In this document: one piece after another, positions 29,780 through 43,183 of the stretch
Layout: each line of letters begins with the position of its first letter
How positions within the stretch are numbered: the stretch's first letter is position 1
Assembly (NCBI RefSeq): GCF_025564065.1
Contig: NZ_JAMGZK010000051.1
Span: 228,144-292,143, forward strand
Source of the DNA: Silvania hatchlandensis
GTDB taxonomy: Bacteria; Pseudomonadota; Gammaproteobacteria; Enterobacterales; Enterobacteriaceae
Length of the DNA stretch: 64,000 nucleotides
Direction of reading: 5' to 3'
The notes under the pieces: generated by a model
Database searches by the model: none
What the model saw: only the letters and a program-made list of their open reading frames with translations
What the model was told of the DNA's origin: nothing
Program-made: the position numbers and the translations under genes

Positions 29780-31619
29780 TTTTCAGGGCGTTCTTAGCCG
29801 TTTGTAAATCGACAAGTTGTAATAAACCACCCGGCGGCGCTTTCACCAGCTGCGGACAAAGGCGTTCAACCTCTGCCAGCACGGTGATGGCCTGCGCCAT
29901 GCTCCACACAGGGTGATCGCTGGCCAGATGGCGGGCGATCCACTGCGCGGTATTGGCGGCATCAAACGTCGTTTGCTGCGCCAGGTAGCCTATCAGTTCA
30001 GGAATCAAGTTTTGTAAATTTTGTTGGCGTAAGGGTAAAGGCACCGCACGAAGCGTGACGTGCTGGGCCTCAACCACAACTTCAATGCCCATTTCAGCGA
30101 GCGAAGCTTGATTACGCTGTAAAACCTGGGTTTCTTCCGGCGTAATTTTTATCCGCACCGGGATCAGCAGCGGCTGCGCGCAGGCCTGATGGCTGCCGGG
30201 CGTCAGGAGCGCCTGCTTTAACCAGCGTTCGGCCACCGGCAGAGACAGCAAGGTCAGTTGGCCGTCGCGCTCCAGCAGCGCGGTGTCCGGGGCCACGATC
30301 GTCAACACCCGACCAAAACTCTGGCTGTGTCCGGCCAGCGTTTCCGTGGCCGGGGTGACATCGCCCGCACGCTGCTGGGTTGTTGGGGTATCCAACAGTT
30401 TGCGATACACCGCCCCCTGCTGCTTTTGATAGCCTGGCTGCGCATGCGGATAGTTAGCGCCCGTAGGTCGGGGTGTACTGCCACCGCTCGCATAGCGCGG
30501 GGCAGAAGGTTCACGCGCAACAGCCGGTTCAGCAAACTGGTTGCGCCCGGCCGCTACGCGATTTTCTGGAATGGGACGCGCAGTGCTGATCTCTTCGCTC
30601 AACGGTAGTGCGGGGTCGTCCTGCTGTTGCAGTACGCTCAGCACGCCCTGGTAGATAAAGTCATGCACCAGCCGCGACTGATGAAAACGGACTTCATGCT
30701 TGGCCGGATGCACATTGACATCTACCTGATGCGGGTCGATCTCCAGATAGAGCACAAAGGCAGGCTGCTGCCCGACACCCAGCTTATCTTCACAGGCCTG
30801 ACGTATCGCATGGTTGATGAGGCGGTCGCGCATCATGCGCCCATTGACGTAGCAGTACTGAATCTCAGCAAAGGCAGCACTGCTGACTTTTGGATCGGCA
30901 ACCCAGCCACGCAGGGCCAAATCGCCATGCTGCCACTCAATCGCCAGCGCCTGCTCAAGAAAAGGGGTACCGCAGATGGCACCCAGTCGACGCTCTTTCT
31001 GCCCATCCTGGGCCACAGCGCGGTACTGACGCATCACCTTGCCGTTATGGCTCAGGTTGATGGTGACATCGAAGCGCGCCAGCGCGATGCGGCGAATAAT
31101 CTCATCGATATGGCCGAATTCGGTTTTTTCAGTACGCATAAACTTGCGTCGCGCGGGCGTGTTGTAGAACAGATCCAGCACTTCCAGCGTGGTGCCGACC
31201 GGATGGGCGGCGGGTTTGACCGTTACGTCCATGTCCCGACCTTCGGCGTAAGCCTGCCACGCTTCCGGCTGTTCAGCCGTGCGGGAGGTGAGCGTTAAGC
31301 GGGAGACGGAGCTGATACTGGCCAGCGCTTCGCCGCGAAAACCGAGGCTGATGATGGCTTCCAGATCGTCAAGGGAGGCAATTTTACTGGTGGCATGACG
31401 TGCCAGCGCCAGCGCCAGTTCGTCTTTTTTGATGCCGCAGCCGTTGTCGCGAATGCGGATAAGCTTCGCGCCGCCGCGCTCAATATCAATCTCGATCCGG
31501 GTGGCACCCGCATCGAGACTGTTTTCCACCAGCTCTTTCACCACCGACGCAGGACGTTCTACCACCTCGCCGGCGGCGATTTGGTTCGCAAGCTGCGGCG
31601 GCAGAACCTGAATCGGCAT
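29772..31619 (-). CDS. mutL: DNA mismatch repair protein MutL
   Basis: MutL links MutS mismatch recognition to MutH nicking and UvrD unwinding. The 615 residues equal the E. coli length. The GHKL ATPase motifs are [40 protein letters not shown] and [13 protein letters not shown]. The proline-rich linker (about 340-430) and the C-terminal dimerisation domain are complete. It lacks the endonuclease metal motif, as expected for a species using MutH. Confidence 0.98.
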   Translation of the reverse strand: MPIQVLPPQLANQIAAGEVVERPASVVKELVENSLDAGATRIEIDIERGGAKLIRIRDNGCGIKKDELALALARHATSKIASLDDLEAIISLGFRGEALASISSVSRLTLTSRTAEQPEAWQAYAEGRDMDVTVKPAAHPVGTTLEVLDLFYNTPARRKFMRTEKTEFGHIDEIIRRIALARFDVTINLSHNGKVMRQYRAVAQDGQKERRLGAICGTPFLEQALAIEWQHGDLALRGWVADPKVSSAAFAEIQYCYVNGRMMRDRLINHAIRQACEDKLGVGQQPAFVLYLEIDPHQVDVNVHPAKHEVRFHQSRLVHDFIYQGVLSVLQQQDDPALPLSEEISTARPIPENRVAAGRNQFAEPAVAREPSAPRYASGGSTPRPTGANYPHAQPGYQKQQGAVYRKLLDTPTTQQRAGDVTPATETLAGHSQSFGRVLTIVAPDTALLERDGQLTLLSLPVAERWLKQALLTPGSHQACAQPLLIPVRIKITPEETQVLQRNQASLAEMGIEVVVEAQHVTLRAVPLPLRQQNLQNLIPELIGYLAQQTTFDAANTAQWIARHLASDHPVWSMAQAITVLAEVERLCPQLVKAPPGGLLQLVDLQTAKNALKNE

Positions 31620-31628
31620 GTGATCTCC

Positions 31629-32963
31629 TTAATTGGTCGAGATTGACTCGCCCGGTAACACTGCGCTGGCGGTCTGCCCCGCGCCACCCTGCGGTGCCGA
31701 CTGGAGCGGATGGGCATCAAAATACTGACGCAGCCCCTTGTAAATTGCTTCGGCAATCCGCTGCTGATAGCTGTCGCTGCTAAGCAGCCGCTCTTCACCG
31801 TTGTTACTGATAAAGCCCGTTTCCACCAGAATGGACGGGATATCCGGCGAGCGCAGCACGCCCAGGCTGGCATGTTCCGGGCGACGCTTGTGCAGGGAAC
31901 CCACGCTTTGCAGCTGATTCAATACGTTAGTCGCCACATCATACCCGACGCGCTGAGAATGGCCGAACTGTAAATCCAGTACCGCCTGGCTCAGGTAGGG
32001 GTCGGACTGGCTGTTCGCCAGCACATCACCCGCTCCGCCCAGCAGTTCGGACTGCTTCTCGTGCTGTTCCAGCCAGCTGGCCATTTCGCTGTTGGCGCGA
32101 CGGTTAGAGAGCACCCAGACGGATGCGCCAGTCGCATCGCGATTCGGCGCGGCATCGGCATGTACAGAGACCAGGAAATTGGCATTCTGCTGGCGCGCCA
32201 CGTCAGAGCGGCCCATCACCGACAGGAAATAGTCACCGTCGCGGGTCAGGACACCTTTAAACATCGGATCGTCATTCAGCAACGTTCGCAGCTTACGGGC
32301 AATCGCGATGGTCACGTTTTTCTCACGCGTGCCACCAGGGCCGATCGCACCGGGATCGTCGCCGCCATGTCCGGCGTCGATGGCAATAATCACTTTCTCG
32401 CCGTTCACCGCACGCGCCTGCGCCGCCGGACGCGTCACCGTATTGCTGCTGGTGACGCTGGTAATGCGATCGCTTCCGGATTTAAACGGGTTGCGCGCGG
32501 GCTCACTCGGACGTGGCGTCATAACCGGTGCCTCTACCCGCTTCGCCACTACCGGTGGTGGAGGTGGCGGCGGTGGGGCATCGGCGTTAATGGTAAAAAT
32601 CACCATGTAATTCGCGCCATTTTGTTGCTTCACCGCCCGGGTTTTGCCGTTCTGCGTCAGGTCAACCACCAGACGCAGGGACTGATCGTCTTTTGCCGTG
32701 CCGGAACGAATGCTGCGCACCAGGTTATTGCCGCTGAACTGGAGCGGCAGACCCTTGATGACGCCCGTCTGTTTGATATCCAGCGCCACGCTGCGCTTAT
32801 CGTCCTGTGAAAACGCGTATTCCGGATCGCCCATAAAGCTAAAGGTGATGCGGGCCTGATTGTCCCCGTTGGAGACCTGGATATCGGACAAACTTGCCGC
32901 GCCGACCTGCGAACAAAACAGCACCGTTGCAGCTATCAACCAACTTTTAACGCGATTAATCAT
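31629..32963 (-). CDS. amiB: N-acetylmuramoyl-L-alanine amidase AmiB
   Basis: AmiB cleaves septal peptidoglycan stem peptides during daughter-cell separation and is activated by EnvC. The 444-residue protein has a signal peptide (cut near VGAAS), an AMIN domain (about 25-125), a run of eight prolines (PPPPPPPP), a linker, then the Amidase_3 zinc domain with [36 protein letters not shown] and [14 protein letters not shown]. No LysM domain is seen in this shorter copy, whereas E. coli AmiB keeps a similar 445-residue form. It lies 16 bases after tsaE. Confidence 0.95.
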   Translation of the reverse strand: MINRVKSWLIAATVLFCSQVGAASLSDIQVSNGDNQARITFSFMGDPEYAFSQDDKRSVALDIKQTGVIKGLPLQFSGNNLVRSIRSGTAKDDQSLRLVVDLTQNGKTRAVKQQNGANYMVIFTINADAPPPPPPPPVVAKRVEAPVMTPRPSEPARNPFKSGSDRITSVTSSNTVTRPAAQARAVNGEKVIIAIDAGHGGDDPGAIGPGGTREKNVTIAIARKLRTLLNDDPMFKGVLTRDGDYFLSVMGRSDVARQQNANFLVSVHADAAPNRDATGASVWVLSNRRANSEMASWLEQHEKQSELLGGAGDVLANSQSDPYLSQAVLDLQFGHSQRVGYDVATNVLNQLQSVGSLHKRRPEHASLGVLRSPDIPSILVETGFISNNGEERLLSSDSYQQRIAEAIYKGLRQYFDAHPLQSAPQGGAGQTASAVLPGESISTN

Positions 32964-32979
32964 CCCGTCGTCTCTTAGC

Positions 32980-34958
<1,979 letters not shown>

Positions 34959-34960
<2 letters not shown>

Positions 34961-36098
34961 GTCACAGCCCCTCGATCTCAATCAGTTAGCGCAAAACATT
35001 AAACAATGGGGCGTCGAGCTAGGCTTTCAGCACGTGGGTATTACCGATACCGATCTCTCTGCCAGCGAGCCGAAACTGCAGGCCTGGCTGGATAATCAAT
35101 ATCACGGCGAAATGGAGTGGATGGCACGGCACGGCATGATGCGCGCCCGTCCGCATGAGCTGCTGCCGGGTACCTTACGCGTCATCAGCGTGCGCATGAA
35201 CTATCTCCCCGCCGGTGCGGCATTTGCCAGTACGCTGAAAAACCCGTCTCTGGGCTACGTCAGCCGCTACGCGCTGGGCCGTGATTATCACAAACTACTG
35301 CGTAACCGACTCAAAAAGCTGGGGGAGATGATTCAGCAGCATTGCACCACGCTGAATTTTAGACCCTTTGTCGATTCCGCGCCTGTTCTTGAGCGCCCGC
35401 TGGCGGCAAAAGCGGGGCTTGGTTGGACGGGTAAGCACTCACTTATCCTCAGCCGCGACGCAGGCTCGTTCTTTTTCCTCGGTGAACTGCTGATTGATAT
35501 CCCGCTGCCGGTGGATGGCCCGGTTGAAGATGGCTGCGGACGCTGCGTGGCGTGTATGACTATCTGCCCCACCGGGGCGATTGTCGAACCGTACACCGTC
35601 GATGCCCGCCGCTGTATTTCGTATCTCACTATCGAACTTGAAGGGGCAATCCCGGAAGAGTTCCGCCCGCTGATAGGCAACCGCATTTACGGCTGTGATG
35701 ATTGCCAGCTGATTTGCCCGTGGAACCGCTACTCTCAGCTCACGGAAGAGGATGACTTTAGCCCGCGTAAGGCGTTGCATGCCCCACCGCTTACCGAACT
35801 GTTTGCCTGGAGCGAAGCCTGGTTCCTTAAAGTGACCGAGGGATCGGCGATTCGCCGCATCGGACATCTGCGCTGGCTGCGTAATATTGCCGTCGCGCTG
35901 GGAAATGCCCCCTGGGATGAAGCCCATTTGCAGGCACTGGAAAGTCGCCGAGGTGAGCACCCACTTCTTGATGAACACATAGAATGGGCGATTGCGCAGC
36001 AGATTGAGAAGCGAAACGCCTGCGCGGTGGACGTGCAATTACCCCAGAAAAACAGGCTGGTACGCGTCATTGAAAAAGGCCTTCCCCGAGACGCATGA
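34959..36098 (+). CDS. queG: Epoxyqueuosine reductase QueG
   Basis: QueG performs the last step of queuosine synthesis, reducing epoxyqueuosine in tRNA using cobalamin and two [4Fe-4S] clusters. The 379 residues equal E. coli, with DUF1730 N-terminally and the cluster motifs CGRCVACMTICPTGA and CDDCQLICPWN, followed by a HEAT-like tail. The ATG at 34959 replaces a longer 34851 start because MSQPLDLNQLAQNIKQWG matches the family. Upstream regulatory space is nearly absent, since nnr starts at the adjacent base on the other strand. Confidence 0.97.
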
Positions 36099-36369
36099 TA
36101 TTTCCACAGGCTGTGAATAAAATTACAGAGGCAGGAAGCATCAAGCCTGGCGGGGAGGTCAAGTGATCAACTTAACAGTTTTAAATCAAATTTAATTTAT
36201 TAATTTCAAATGGTTACGCAGATACTCTTCATCATGCGAAGTTTTGAGAGAGAGCAAGGGCAGGCGCAGACCTGTGGATAAGTCTGTTAAGAAGAGTTTG
36301 TCAGAAATGAAATAATTCGTCCCCAGCGAGGCTTTCCGCTGTGGATATCTGTTTGGGGGAGAAAAAATT
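36099..36369. other. Intergenic region, queG to the tRNA-Gly cluster
   Basis: These 271 bases hold no convincing ORF. The part next to the tRNA genes has a T-rich run in the tRNA direction (AATTTTTTCTCCCCC just beyond the CCA end) and an imperfect hairpin (CCACAGCG / CGCTGGGG on the minus strand, about 36320-36343) that could end the tRNA precursor. Nothing else is recognised. Confidence 0.5.
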
Positions 36370-36445
<76 letters not shown>

Positions 36446-36603
36446 TTAATCTTCGTCTTTCAAGCTGCCACTGCGTTGACTGCCTTCACTCACCTTAGTC
36501 ACTTACTTAAGTAAGCTCCCAAGGATTCGTTCAGTTGCCGCCTTGTTGCAACTTGAAATCCTGCGATTTTGGTGGTGCGTATCTTGCGATACCTTTCAAA
36601 TTT
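36446..36603. other. Long spacer between tRNA-Gly copies
   Basis: This spacer of 158 bases lies within a tRNA transcript whose other spacer is only 33 bases. It contains a 14-bp perfect palindrome CTTACTTAAGTAAG at 36502-36515 and no ORF of note. Its wording resembles tRNA-operon spacer and leader sequences of enterics, but I cannot assign a function. Confidence 0.4.
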
Positions 36604-36679
<76 letters not shown>

Positions 36680-36712
36680 TTGGGTGGTCTTACTGCTTAG
36701 CATGTTCAAATT

Positions 36713-36788
<76 letters not shown>

Positions 36789-36838
36789 AAAAATCTGTGC
36801 TGTCGTAACGTGTAATTCTCTGTCGTTACGGGAGGCGC

Positions 36839-36866
36839 ATTATACGAGAAATTCGACCTGCTGCAA
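36839..36866 (-). promoter_or_regulatory. Promoter of the tRNA-Gly operon
   Basis: On the minus strand TTGCAG (36861-36866), a 16-base spacer and a perfect TATAAT (36839-36844), followed by a GCGCC discriminator typical of stringently controlled stable-RNA promoters. It reads into the three tRNA-Gly genes. Confidence 0.87.
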
Positions 36867-36955
36867 CCCCCCCGAAAGCGATTTTTTAGAAATTTAATTC
36901 AATCGCTTGAATATTGATCACATTGCGCACTTTTACGCCGATTTCACTCGTATAC

Positions 36956-36979
36956 CCCGGCAGGCAGCGTGCTGCCGGG
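36956..36979. terminator. Hairpin after orn
   Basis: An 8-bp GC stem (CCCGGCAG / CTGCCGGG) lies 8 bases past the orn stop. The T-rich stretch CACTTTTCTT is on the orn side, so for orn itself the hairpin lacks a U-run; it may act as a REP-like 3' stabiliser. Confidence 0.45.
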
Positions 36980-36987
36980 CACTTTTC

Positions 36988-37533
36988 TTATAACTTAATA
37001 AAGTGTTCACGGTAGTACGCCAGTTCCGCCACCGATTCACGGATATCATCCATGGCCTGGTGGGTACCCTGCTTTTTAAGCCCGTCCAGCATCTCTGGTT
37101 TCCAGCGGCGTGCCAGCTCTTTCAGGGTGCTCACGTCGAGATAACGATAGTGGAAGTACGACTCCAGCTCCGGCATGTACTTAAACAGGAAGCGACGATC
37201 CTGGCCGATGCTGTTACCACAAATCGGCGATTTGCCCTGCGGTACCCACTGTTTGAGGAATTCCAGCGTGGCAAGCTCGGCTTCACGATCGCCCTGGGTG
37301 CTGGCTTTGACGCGTTCCACCAGCCCGCTGCCGGTATGGGTACGCACGTTCCATTCATCCATCAGCCCCAGCTGCGCGTCAGACTGATGAACGGCAATCG
37401 TCGGCCCTTCCGCCAGGATATTCAGGTTCGCATCGGTCACCAGCGTGGCGATCTCAATAATGCGATCGCGCTCGGGATCCAGTCCGGTCATCTCCAGATC
37501 GATCCAAATCAGGTTGTTTTCATCTGCGCTCAT
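36988..37533 (-). CDS. orn: Oligoribonuclease
   Basis: Orn is an essential DEDDh 3'-to-5' exonuclease that degrades 2- to 5-nucleotide RNAs, including pGpG. The 181 residues equal the E. coli protein and show [20 protein letters not shown] (Exo I), [20 protein letters not shown] (Exo II) and [14 protein letters not shown] (Exo III). The ATG at 37533 gives [10 protein letters not shown]; the in-frame ATG at 37545 is four codons longer. It is divergent from rsgA. Confidence 0.97.
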   Translation of the reverse strand: MSADENNLIWIDLEMTGLDPERDRIIEIATLVTDANLNILAEGPTIAVHQSDAQLGLMDEWNVRTHTGSGLVERVKASTQGDREAELATLEFLKQWVPQGKSPICGNSIGQDRRFLFKYMPELESYFHYRYLDVSTLKELARRWKPEMLDGLKKQGTHQAMDDIRESVAELAYYREHFIKL

Positions 37534-37640
37534 GTTATTTTCCACCCTTCTCGCTTAACCGGCCGTGGCAGGTTAACTAGTATTAATTAGTGTGTATCAT
37601 AGAGGTTTTGCCCGATATGGGCGACCAGGAGCCAGCACGA

Positions 37641-38693
37641 TTGAGTAAAAATAAACTCTCCAAAGGTCAACAGCGCCGTGTGAGTGCCAACCACGAGCGC
37701 CGTCTTAAAACCGCTGCGGATAAGCCTGACTACGACGACAATCTGTTTGGCGAAGCCACTGAGGGCGTAGTGATTAGCCGCTTTGGTATGCATGCCGATG
37801 TAGAAACCGCCAGTGGCGAGATTCACCGCTGCAATATCCGTCGCACCATACGCTCGCTGGTCACCGGTGACCGCGTGGTCTGGCGTCCCGGTAAAGCCGC
37901 AGCAGAAGGCGTCAAGGTTAAAGGCATCGTTGAGGCCGTGCATGAGCGCACGTCGGTCCTGACGCGTCCTGACTTCTACGACGGTGTAAAACCGATTGCC
38001 GCCAATATCGATCAGATCGTGATTGTGTCTGCAATCCTGCCCGAACTGTCGCTGAATATTATCGACCGTTATCTCATCGCGTGCGAAACCCTTGAGGTTG
38101 AACCGCTGATTGTTCTGAATAAAATCGATCTGCTTGACGACGACAGCATGGCCTTCGTGAATGAGCAGATGGATATCTACCGCAAGATTGGTTATCGCGT
38201 GTTGATGGTGTCCAGCCATAAGAAAGATGGTCTGCAGCCGCTTGAAGAAGCGCTCACCGACCGCATCAGCATTTTTGCCGGACAGTCAGGCGTCGGTAAA
38301 TCCAGTTTGCTGAACAACCTTCTTGGTTTGCAAAAAGAGATCCTCACCAATGAGGTCTCTGATAACTCGGGTCTTGGCCAGCACACCACTACCGCTTCAC
38401 GTCTGTATCACTTCCCGCACGGCGGCGATGTGATCGACTCCCCTGGCGTACGTGAATTTGGCCTCTGGCATCTCGAACCGGAACAAATCTTTAACGGCTT
38501 TGTCGAATTCCATGACTATTTAGGCGCGTGCAAATATCGTGACTGTAAACACGATAACGACCCTGGCTGTGCCATTCGCGCAGCGGTAGAAAACGGTGAA
38601 ATCGCTGAAACCCGTTTTTATAACTATCACCGCATTCTCGAAAGCATGGACCAGGTAAAGACGCGTAAAAACTTTTCTGATTCTGACAACTGA
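37641..38693 (+). CDS. rsgA: Ribosome small-subunit maturation GTPase RsgA
   Basis: RsgA is a circularly permuted GTPase that checks late 30S subunit assembly. From the TTG at 37641 (AGGAG about 10 bases upstream) it has 350 residues, as in E. coli. The order is an OB fold, then G motifs NKID (G4) before GQSGVGKSS (G1) and DSPGVREFG (G3), and a zinc finger [14 protein letters not shown]. Upstream ATG/GTG codons in frame at 37590 and beyond do not match the family start [12 protein letters not shown]. Confidence 0.96.
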   Translation: MSKNKLSKGQQRRVSANHERRLKTAADKPDYDDNLFGEATEGVVISRFGMHADVETASGEIHRCNIRRTIRSLVTGDRVVWRPGKAAAEGVKVKGIVEAVHERTSVLTRPDFYDGVKPIAANIDQIVIVSAILPELSLNIIDRYLIACETLEVEPLIVLNKIDLLDDDSMAFVNEQMDIYRKIGYRVLMVSSHKKDGLQPLEEALTDRISIFAGQSGVGKSSLLNNLLGLQKEILTNEVSDNSGLGQHTTTASRLYHFPHGGDVIDSPGVREFGLWHLEPEQIFNGFVEFHDYLGACKYRDCKHDNDPGCAIRAAVENGEIAETRFYNYHRILESMDQVKTRKNFSDSDN

Positions 38694-38790
38694 CAACTAA
38701 GCTAAGCGTCGCTAAAATCGTCCCCTTTTTTCAGGTTCCGGCGGCTCACAGCCGGATCAGGAACGACAAAACAATGGCCTGGAGGCTACC

Positions 38791-39759
38791 TTGTTAAACT
38801 CATTTAAACTTTCGCTTCAATACATTCTGCCAAAACTGTGGCTCACTCGCCTGGCGGGCTGGGGCGCGAGCAAACGAGCGGGCTGGCTGACCAAGCTGGT
38901 TATCGACCTGTTCGTGAAGTACTACAAGGTCGACATGAAAGAAGCGCAGAAGCCGGACACCGCCAGCTACCGCACTTTCAATGATTTCTTTGTCCGTCCA
39001 CTGCGCGATGAAGTGCGCCCGCTGGATACCGACCCGAACGTGCTGGTTATGCCTGCCGATGGCGTTATCAGCCAGCTGGGTAAAATCGAAGGCGATAAGA
39101 TTTTGCAGGCCAAAGGCCATAACTACAGCCTGGAAGCCCTGCTGGCAGGTAACTACCTGATGGCGGACCTGTTCCGCAACGGCTCTTTTGCCACCACCTA
39201 CCTGTCACCGCGCGACTACCACCGCGTACATATGCCGTGCAACGGTATTCTGCGCGAAATGATCTACGTGCCGGGCGATCTGTTCTCAGTAAACCACCTG
39301 ACCGCGCAGAACGTTCCTAACCTGTTCGCCCGTAACGAGCGCGTGATCTGCCTGTTTGATACCGAGTTTGGCCCGATGGCACAGATTCTGGTTGGTGCTA
39401 CGATTGTGGGCAGCATTGAGACCGTCTGGGCGGGCACCATTACCCCGCCGCGCGAAGGCGTGATCAAACGCTGGACCTGGCCTGCTGGCGAGAGCGAAGG
39501 TTCTATCGCTCTGCTGAAAGGTCAGGAAATGGGCCGTTTCAAGCTGGGCTCGACCGTTATCAACCTGTTTGCACCAAATTCAGTGAAGCTGGTTGAGCAA
39601 CTCGAAAGCCTGTCGGTGACCAAACTTGGCCAACCGCTGGCGGTGTCGACGGAGCCGTTTGTCACCGTGGATGCAGAGCCTGCCCCGCTGCCGGCAGAAG
39701 AGATCGCCGCAGAACTCGACGCCAGTCCGCTGGTTGACGACAAAAAAGACCAAGGCTAA
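38791..39759 (+). CDS. psd: Phosphatidylserine decarboxylase proenzyme
   Basis: Psd converts phosphatidylserine to phosphatidylethanolamine at the inner membrane. The 322-residue proenzyme starts with TTG at 38791 behind GGAGG. It carries the self-cleavage motif LGST (in [11 protein letters not shown]), where the serine becomes the pyruvoyl group, and [16 protein letters not shown]. The acidic tail ends [11 protein letters not shown]. It is followed by mscM after 17 bases, the conserved psd-mscM pair. Confidence 0.97.
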   Translation: MLNSFKLSLQYILPKLWLTRLAGWGASKRAGWLTKLVIDLFVKYYKVDMKEAQKPDTASYRTFNDFFVRPLRDEVRPLDTDPNVLVMPADGVISQLGKIEGDKILQAKGHNYSLEALLAGNYLMADLFRNGSFATTYLSPRDYHRVHMPCNGILREMIYVPGDLFSVNHLTAQNVPNLFARNERVICLFDTEFGPMAQILVGATIVGSIETVWAGTITPPREGVIKRWTWPAGESEGSIALLKGQEMGRFKLGSTVINLFAPNSVKLVEQLESLSVTKLGQPLAVSTEPFVTVDAEPAPLPAEEIAAELDASPLVDDKKDQG

Positions 39760-39776
39760 CCAAAAGGTATACTGAC

Positions 39777-42700
39777 GTGCGCCTGATTATCACTTTACTG
39801 ATGGCCTGGTGCCTCAGTATGGGGGCGTACGCAGCGACCGCCCCCAATGCAAAACAACTCTCGCAAGAACTGGAGCAGGCAAAGGCGGCAAAACCCGCCC
39901 AGCCCGAAACCGTAGAGGTGCTCCAGGCTGCGTTGAACGCCCTTGAGGAGCGTAAAGGCTCCCTCGAACGTGCGACGCAGTATCAGCAGGTTATCGATAA
40001 CTTCCCCAAACTCTCGCAAACCCTCCGCGCGCAGCTCAACGATCTGCGCGAAGAGCCGCGTCAGGTGCCGGTCGGCATGACCTCTGACACGCTTAACCAG
40101 GAGATCCTGCAGGTCAGCAGCCAACTGCTGGAAAAAACCCGCCAGGCGCAGCAGGAGCAGGAGCGCGCCCGTGAAATAGCCGACTCGCTGAACCAGCTTC
40201 CGCAACAGCAAACCGATGCCCGTCGTCAGCTGAATGACGTTGAGCGACGCGCCGGGGCACAAACCGGCAATACCCCGCTCAACCAGGCGCAAAATCTTGG
40301 TTTGCAGGCTGAATCGGCCAGGCTGAAAGCACTGGTCGATGAGCTGGAACTGGCGCAGCTCTCTGCCAACAACCGCCAGGAGCTGGCGCGTATGCGCTCT
40401 GAACTGGCGAAGAAACAGGGAGAACAACTGGATGCGTATCTGCAGGCCCTGCGCAATCAGCTTAACAGCCAGCGCCAGCGTGAAGCCGAGAAAGCGCTGG
40501 AAAGCACCGAGCTGCTGGCTGAAAACAGCGAGAACCTGCCTTCCGGCATCGTCGATCAGTTCAAGATCAACCGTGAACTCTCTGCCGCGCTTAACCAGCA
40601 GGCGCAGCGCATGGATCTGGTGGCCTCGCAGCAGCGTCAGGCCACCAATCAAACCCTGCAGGTAAGACAGGCGCTGAATACGCTGCGCGAGCAGTCGCAG
40701 TGGCTGGGATCGTCCAACCTGCTTGGCGAGGCCCTGCGCGCCCAGGTGGCACGCCTGCCCGAGATGCCAAAACCGCAGCAGCTCGATACCGAAATGGCGC
40801 AGCTGCGCGTGCAGCGTCTGCGCTTTGAAGATCTGCTGAACAAGCAGCCGCAGCTGCGTCAGATCCACCAGTTGGACGGCAAAGCGCTCACTGCCGAGCA
40901 AAACCGGATTCTGGAAGCTCAGCTGCGCACCCAGCGTGAACTGCTCAATTCGCTGTTGCAGGGTGGCGATACCCTGCTGCTGGAACTGACCAAACTGAAA
41001 GTCTCCAACAGCCAGCTGGAAGATGCGTTAAAAGAGGTCAATGAAGCGACTCACCGCTATCTGTTCTGGACCTCTGACGTGCGCCCGGTCTCAATTTCCT
41101 GGCCGATTGATATTGTGCAGGATCTGCGCCGGTTGATTTCACTGGATACCTTCAGCCAGTTAGGCAAAGCCAGCGTGATGATGCTCACCAACAAAGAGAC
41201 CATCTTCCCGCTGCTGGGGGCACTGATCCTGGTCGGGTTTAGCATCTACTCGCGCAGGCATTTCACCCGCTTCCTCGACCGCTCCAGCGCCCGCGTGGGT
41301 AAAGTGACCCAGGACCATTTCTGGCTCACGCTGCGCACGGTCTTCTGGTCAATTCTGGTTGCCTCCCCACTACCGGTGCTGTGGATGACGCTTGGCTATG
41401 GCCTGCGCGAAGCCTGGCCTTATCCGCTGGCGGTCGCTATTGGCGCAGGAGTGACGGCCACCGTGCCGCTGCTGTGGGTGGTAATGATCTGTGCAACCTT
41501 CGCCCGTCCGAACGGCCTGTTTGTTGCCCACTTCGGCTGGCCGCGTAACCGCGTGGCGCGCGCCATGCGCTATTACCTGATGAGCATCGGGCTTATCGTG
41601 CCGCTGATCATGGCGCTGATCATGTTTGATAACCTGAACGATCGGGAGTTTTCCGGATCGCTCGGCCGCCTGTGCTTTATGTTGATTTGCGGCGCGCTGG
41701 CAGTGGTGACCCTGAGCCTGAAGAAAGCCGGGATCCCGCTGTATCTCGATAAAGAGGGCAGCGGCGATAACATGGCCAACCGCATGCTGTGGAATTTACT
41801 GCTGAGCGCTCCGCTGGCGGGGATTCTGGCGGCCGCCGTTGGGTATCTGGCTACCGCTCAGGCGCTGCTGGCGCGTCTCGAAACCTCGGTAGCGATCTGG
41901 TTCCTGCTGCTGGTGGTGTACCACGTGATTCGGCGCTGGATGCTGATTCAGCGTCGTCGTCTGGCCTTCGACAGGGCGAAAAACCGCCGGGCAGAAATCC
42001 TCGCTCAGCGTGCGCGCGGTGAGGAAGAACCGCCGCATTCGCTCAGCACGGAAGGCACGGTGGATGTCGATGATACCGAGCTGGATCTGGATGCCATCAG
42101 TACCCAGTCCCTGCGCCTGGTCCGCTCTATTCTCATGCTGATCGCCCTGCTGTCGGTGATTGTGCTGTGGTCTGAAATTCACTCCGCGTTTGGCTTCCTG
42201 GAAAATATCACCCTCTGGGACGTGACCTCGACGGTACAGGGCGTAGAGAGCCTGGAGCCGATCACGCTCGGGGCGGTGCTGATTGCGATTCTGGTCTTTA
42301 TCATCACCACGCAGCTGATCCGCAACTTCCCGGCGCTGCTGGAGCTGGCCGTGTTGCAGCATCTGGATTTAACACCGGGTACCGGATACGCCATTACCAC
42401 TATCACCAAATACCTGCTGCTGCTGCTTGGCGGGCTGGTGGGCTTCTCGATGATCGGAATTGAGTGGTCGAAATTGCAGTGGCTGGTTGCCGCTCTCGGT
42501 GTCGGGCTTGGGTTTGGTTTGCAGGAGATCTTCGCCAACTTTATCTCTGGCCTGATCATCCTGTTTGAAAAGCCGATTCGTATTGGCGATACCGTGACAA
42601 TTCGCGATCTGACCGGAAGCATCACCAAAATCAATACCCGAGCCACTACCATCAGCGACTGGGACCGCAAAGAGATCATCGTCCCCAACAAGGCTTTTAT

Positions 42701-43100
42701 CACCGAGCAGTTTATAAACTGGTCGCTGTCGGATTCCGTCACCCGTGTGGTACTAACCGTGCCTGCGCCGTCTGATGCCAACAGTGAAGAGGTGACGCAG
42801 ATCCTCTATACAGCGGCCGAGCGCTGCTCGCTGGTGATCAACACCCCAGAGCCGGAAGTGTTCCTGGTGGATCTCCAGCAGGGGATCCAGATTTTCGAGC
42901 TGCGTATTTATGCGGCCGAAATGGGCCATCGCATGCCGCTGCGCCACGAAATCCACCAGCTGATCCTGGCGGGCTTCCGTGAACACGGTATCGATCTGCC
43001 ATTCCCACCGTTCCAGATGCGTCTGGAAACACTGGATGGGCGTAAGACGGGAAGAACCTTAACGTCAGGGGCGAAGAAGCGCCCGGCGGGAAGTTTGTAA
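39777..43100 (+). CDS. mscM: Miniconductance mechanosensitive channel MscM (YjeP)
   Basis: MscM is a large inner-membrane mechanosensitive channel of the MscS/MscK family that opens on osmotic downshock. The 1107 residues begin (GTG) with a signal peptide (MRLIITLLMAWCLSMGAYA). A long periplasmic coiled-coil region rich in Glu, Gln and Arg (about 25-470) follows, then around ten helices and the MscS core GVGLGFGLQEIFANFISGLIILFEKPIRIGD near residue 900, and the cytoplasmic cage. E. coli YjeP has the same length and layout. Confidence 0.96.
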   Translation: MRLIITLLMAWCLSMGAYAATAPNAKQLSQELEQAKAAKPAQPETVEVLQAALNALEERKGSLERATQYQQVIDNFPKLSQTLRAQLNDLREEPRQVPVGMTSDTLNQEILQVSSQLLEKTRQAQQEQERAREIADSLNQLPQQQTDARRQLNDVERRAGAQTGNTPLNQAQNLGLQAESARLKALVDELELAQLSANNRQELARMRSELAKKQGEQLDAYLQALRNQLNSQRQREAEKALESTELLAENSENLPSGIVDQFKINRELSAALNQQAQRMDLVASQQRQATNQTLQVRQALNTLREQSQWLGSSNLLGEALRAQVARLPEMPKPQQLDTEMAQLRVQRLRFEDLLNKQPQLRQIHQLDGKALTAEQNRILEAQLRTQRELLNSLLQGGDTLLLELTKLKVSNSQLEDALKEVNEATHRYLFWTSDVRPVSISWPIDIVQDLRRLISLDTFSQLGKASVMMLTNKETIFPLLGALILVGFSIYSRRHFTRFLDRSSARVGKVTQDHFWLTLRTVFWSILVASPLPVLWMTLGYGLREAWPYPLAVAIGAGVTATVPLLWVVMICATFARPNGLFVAHFGWPRNRVARAMRYYLMSIGLIVPLIMALIMFDNLNDREFSGSLGRLCFMLICGALAVVTLSLKKAGIPLYLDKEGSGDNMANRMLWNLLLSAPLAGILAAAVGYLATAQALLARLETSVAIWFLLLVVYHVIRRWMLIQRRRLAFDRAKNRRAEILAQRARGEEEPPHSLSTEGTVDVDDTELDLDAISTQSLRLVRSILMLIALLSVIVLWSEIHSAFGFLENITLWDVTSTVQGVESLEPITLGAVLIAILVFIITTQLIRNFPALLELAVLQHLDLTPGTGYAITTITKYLLLLLGGLVGFSMIGIEWSKLQWLVAALGVGLGFGLQEIFANFISGLIILFEKPIRIGDTVTIRDLTGSITKINTRATTISDWDRKEIIVPNKAFITEQFINWSLSDSVTRVVLTVPAPSDANSEEVTQILYTAAERCSLVINTPEPEVFLVDLQQGIQIFELRIYAAEMGHRMPLRHEIHQLILAGFREHGIDLPFPPFQMRLETLDGRKTGRTLTSGAKKRPAGSL

Positions 43101-43116
43101 GTCGGCTTGTCCCCAG

Positions 43117-43177
43117 CGGCGCTGCGCTTGCACGGGCCTACGTTTTTGTAGGCCGGGTAAGCGCAGCGCCGCCCGGC
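43117..43177. repeat. Paired inverted REP (BIME) between mscM and epmA
   Basis: Inverted arms GCGGCGCTGCGCTT (43117-43130) and AAGCGCAGCGCCGC (43159-43172) are complementary over 14 bases and flank an inner stem GCCTAC / GTAGGC with T5 loop. This is the layout of a bacterial interspersed mosaic element and would also end both convergent transcripts. Confidence 0.85.
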
Positions 43178-43183
43178 AAATTA

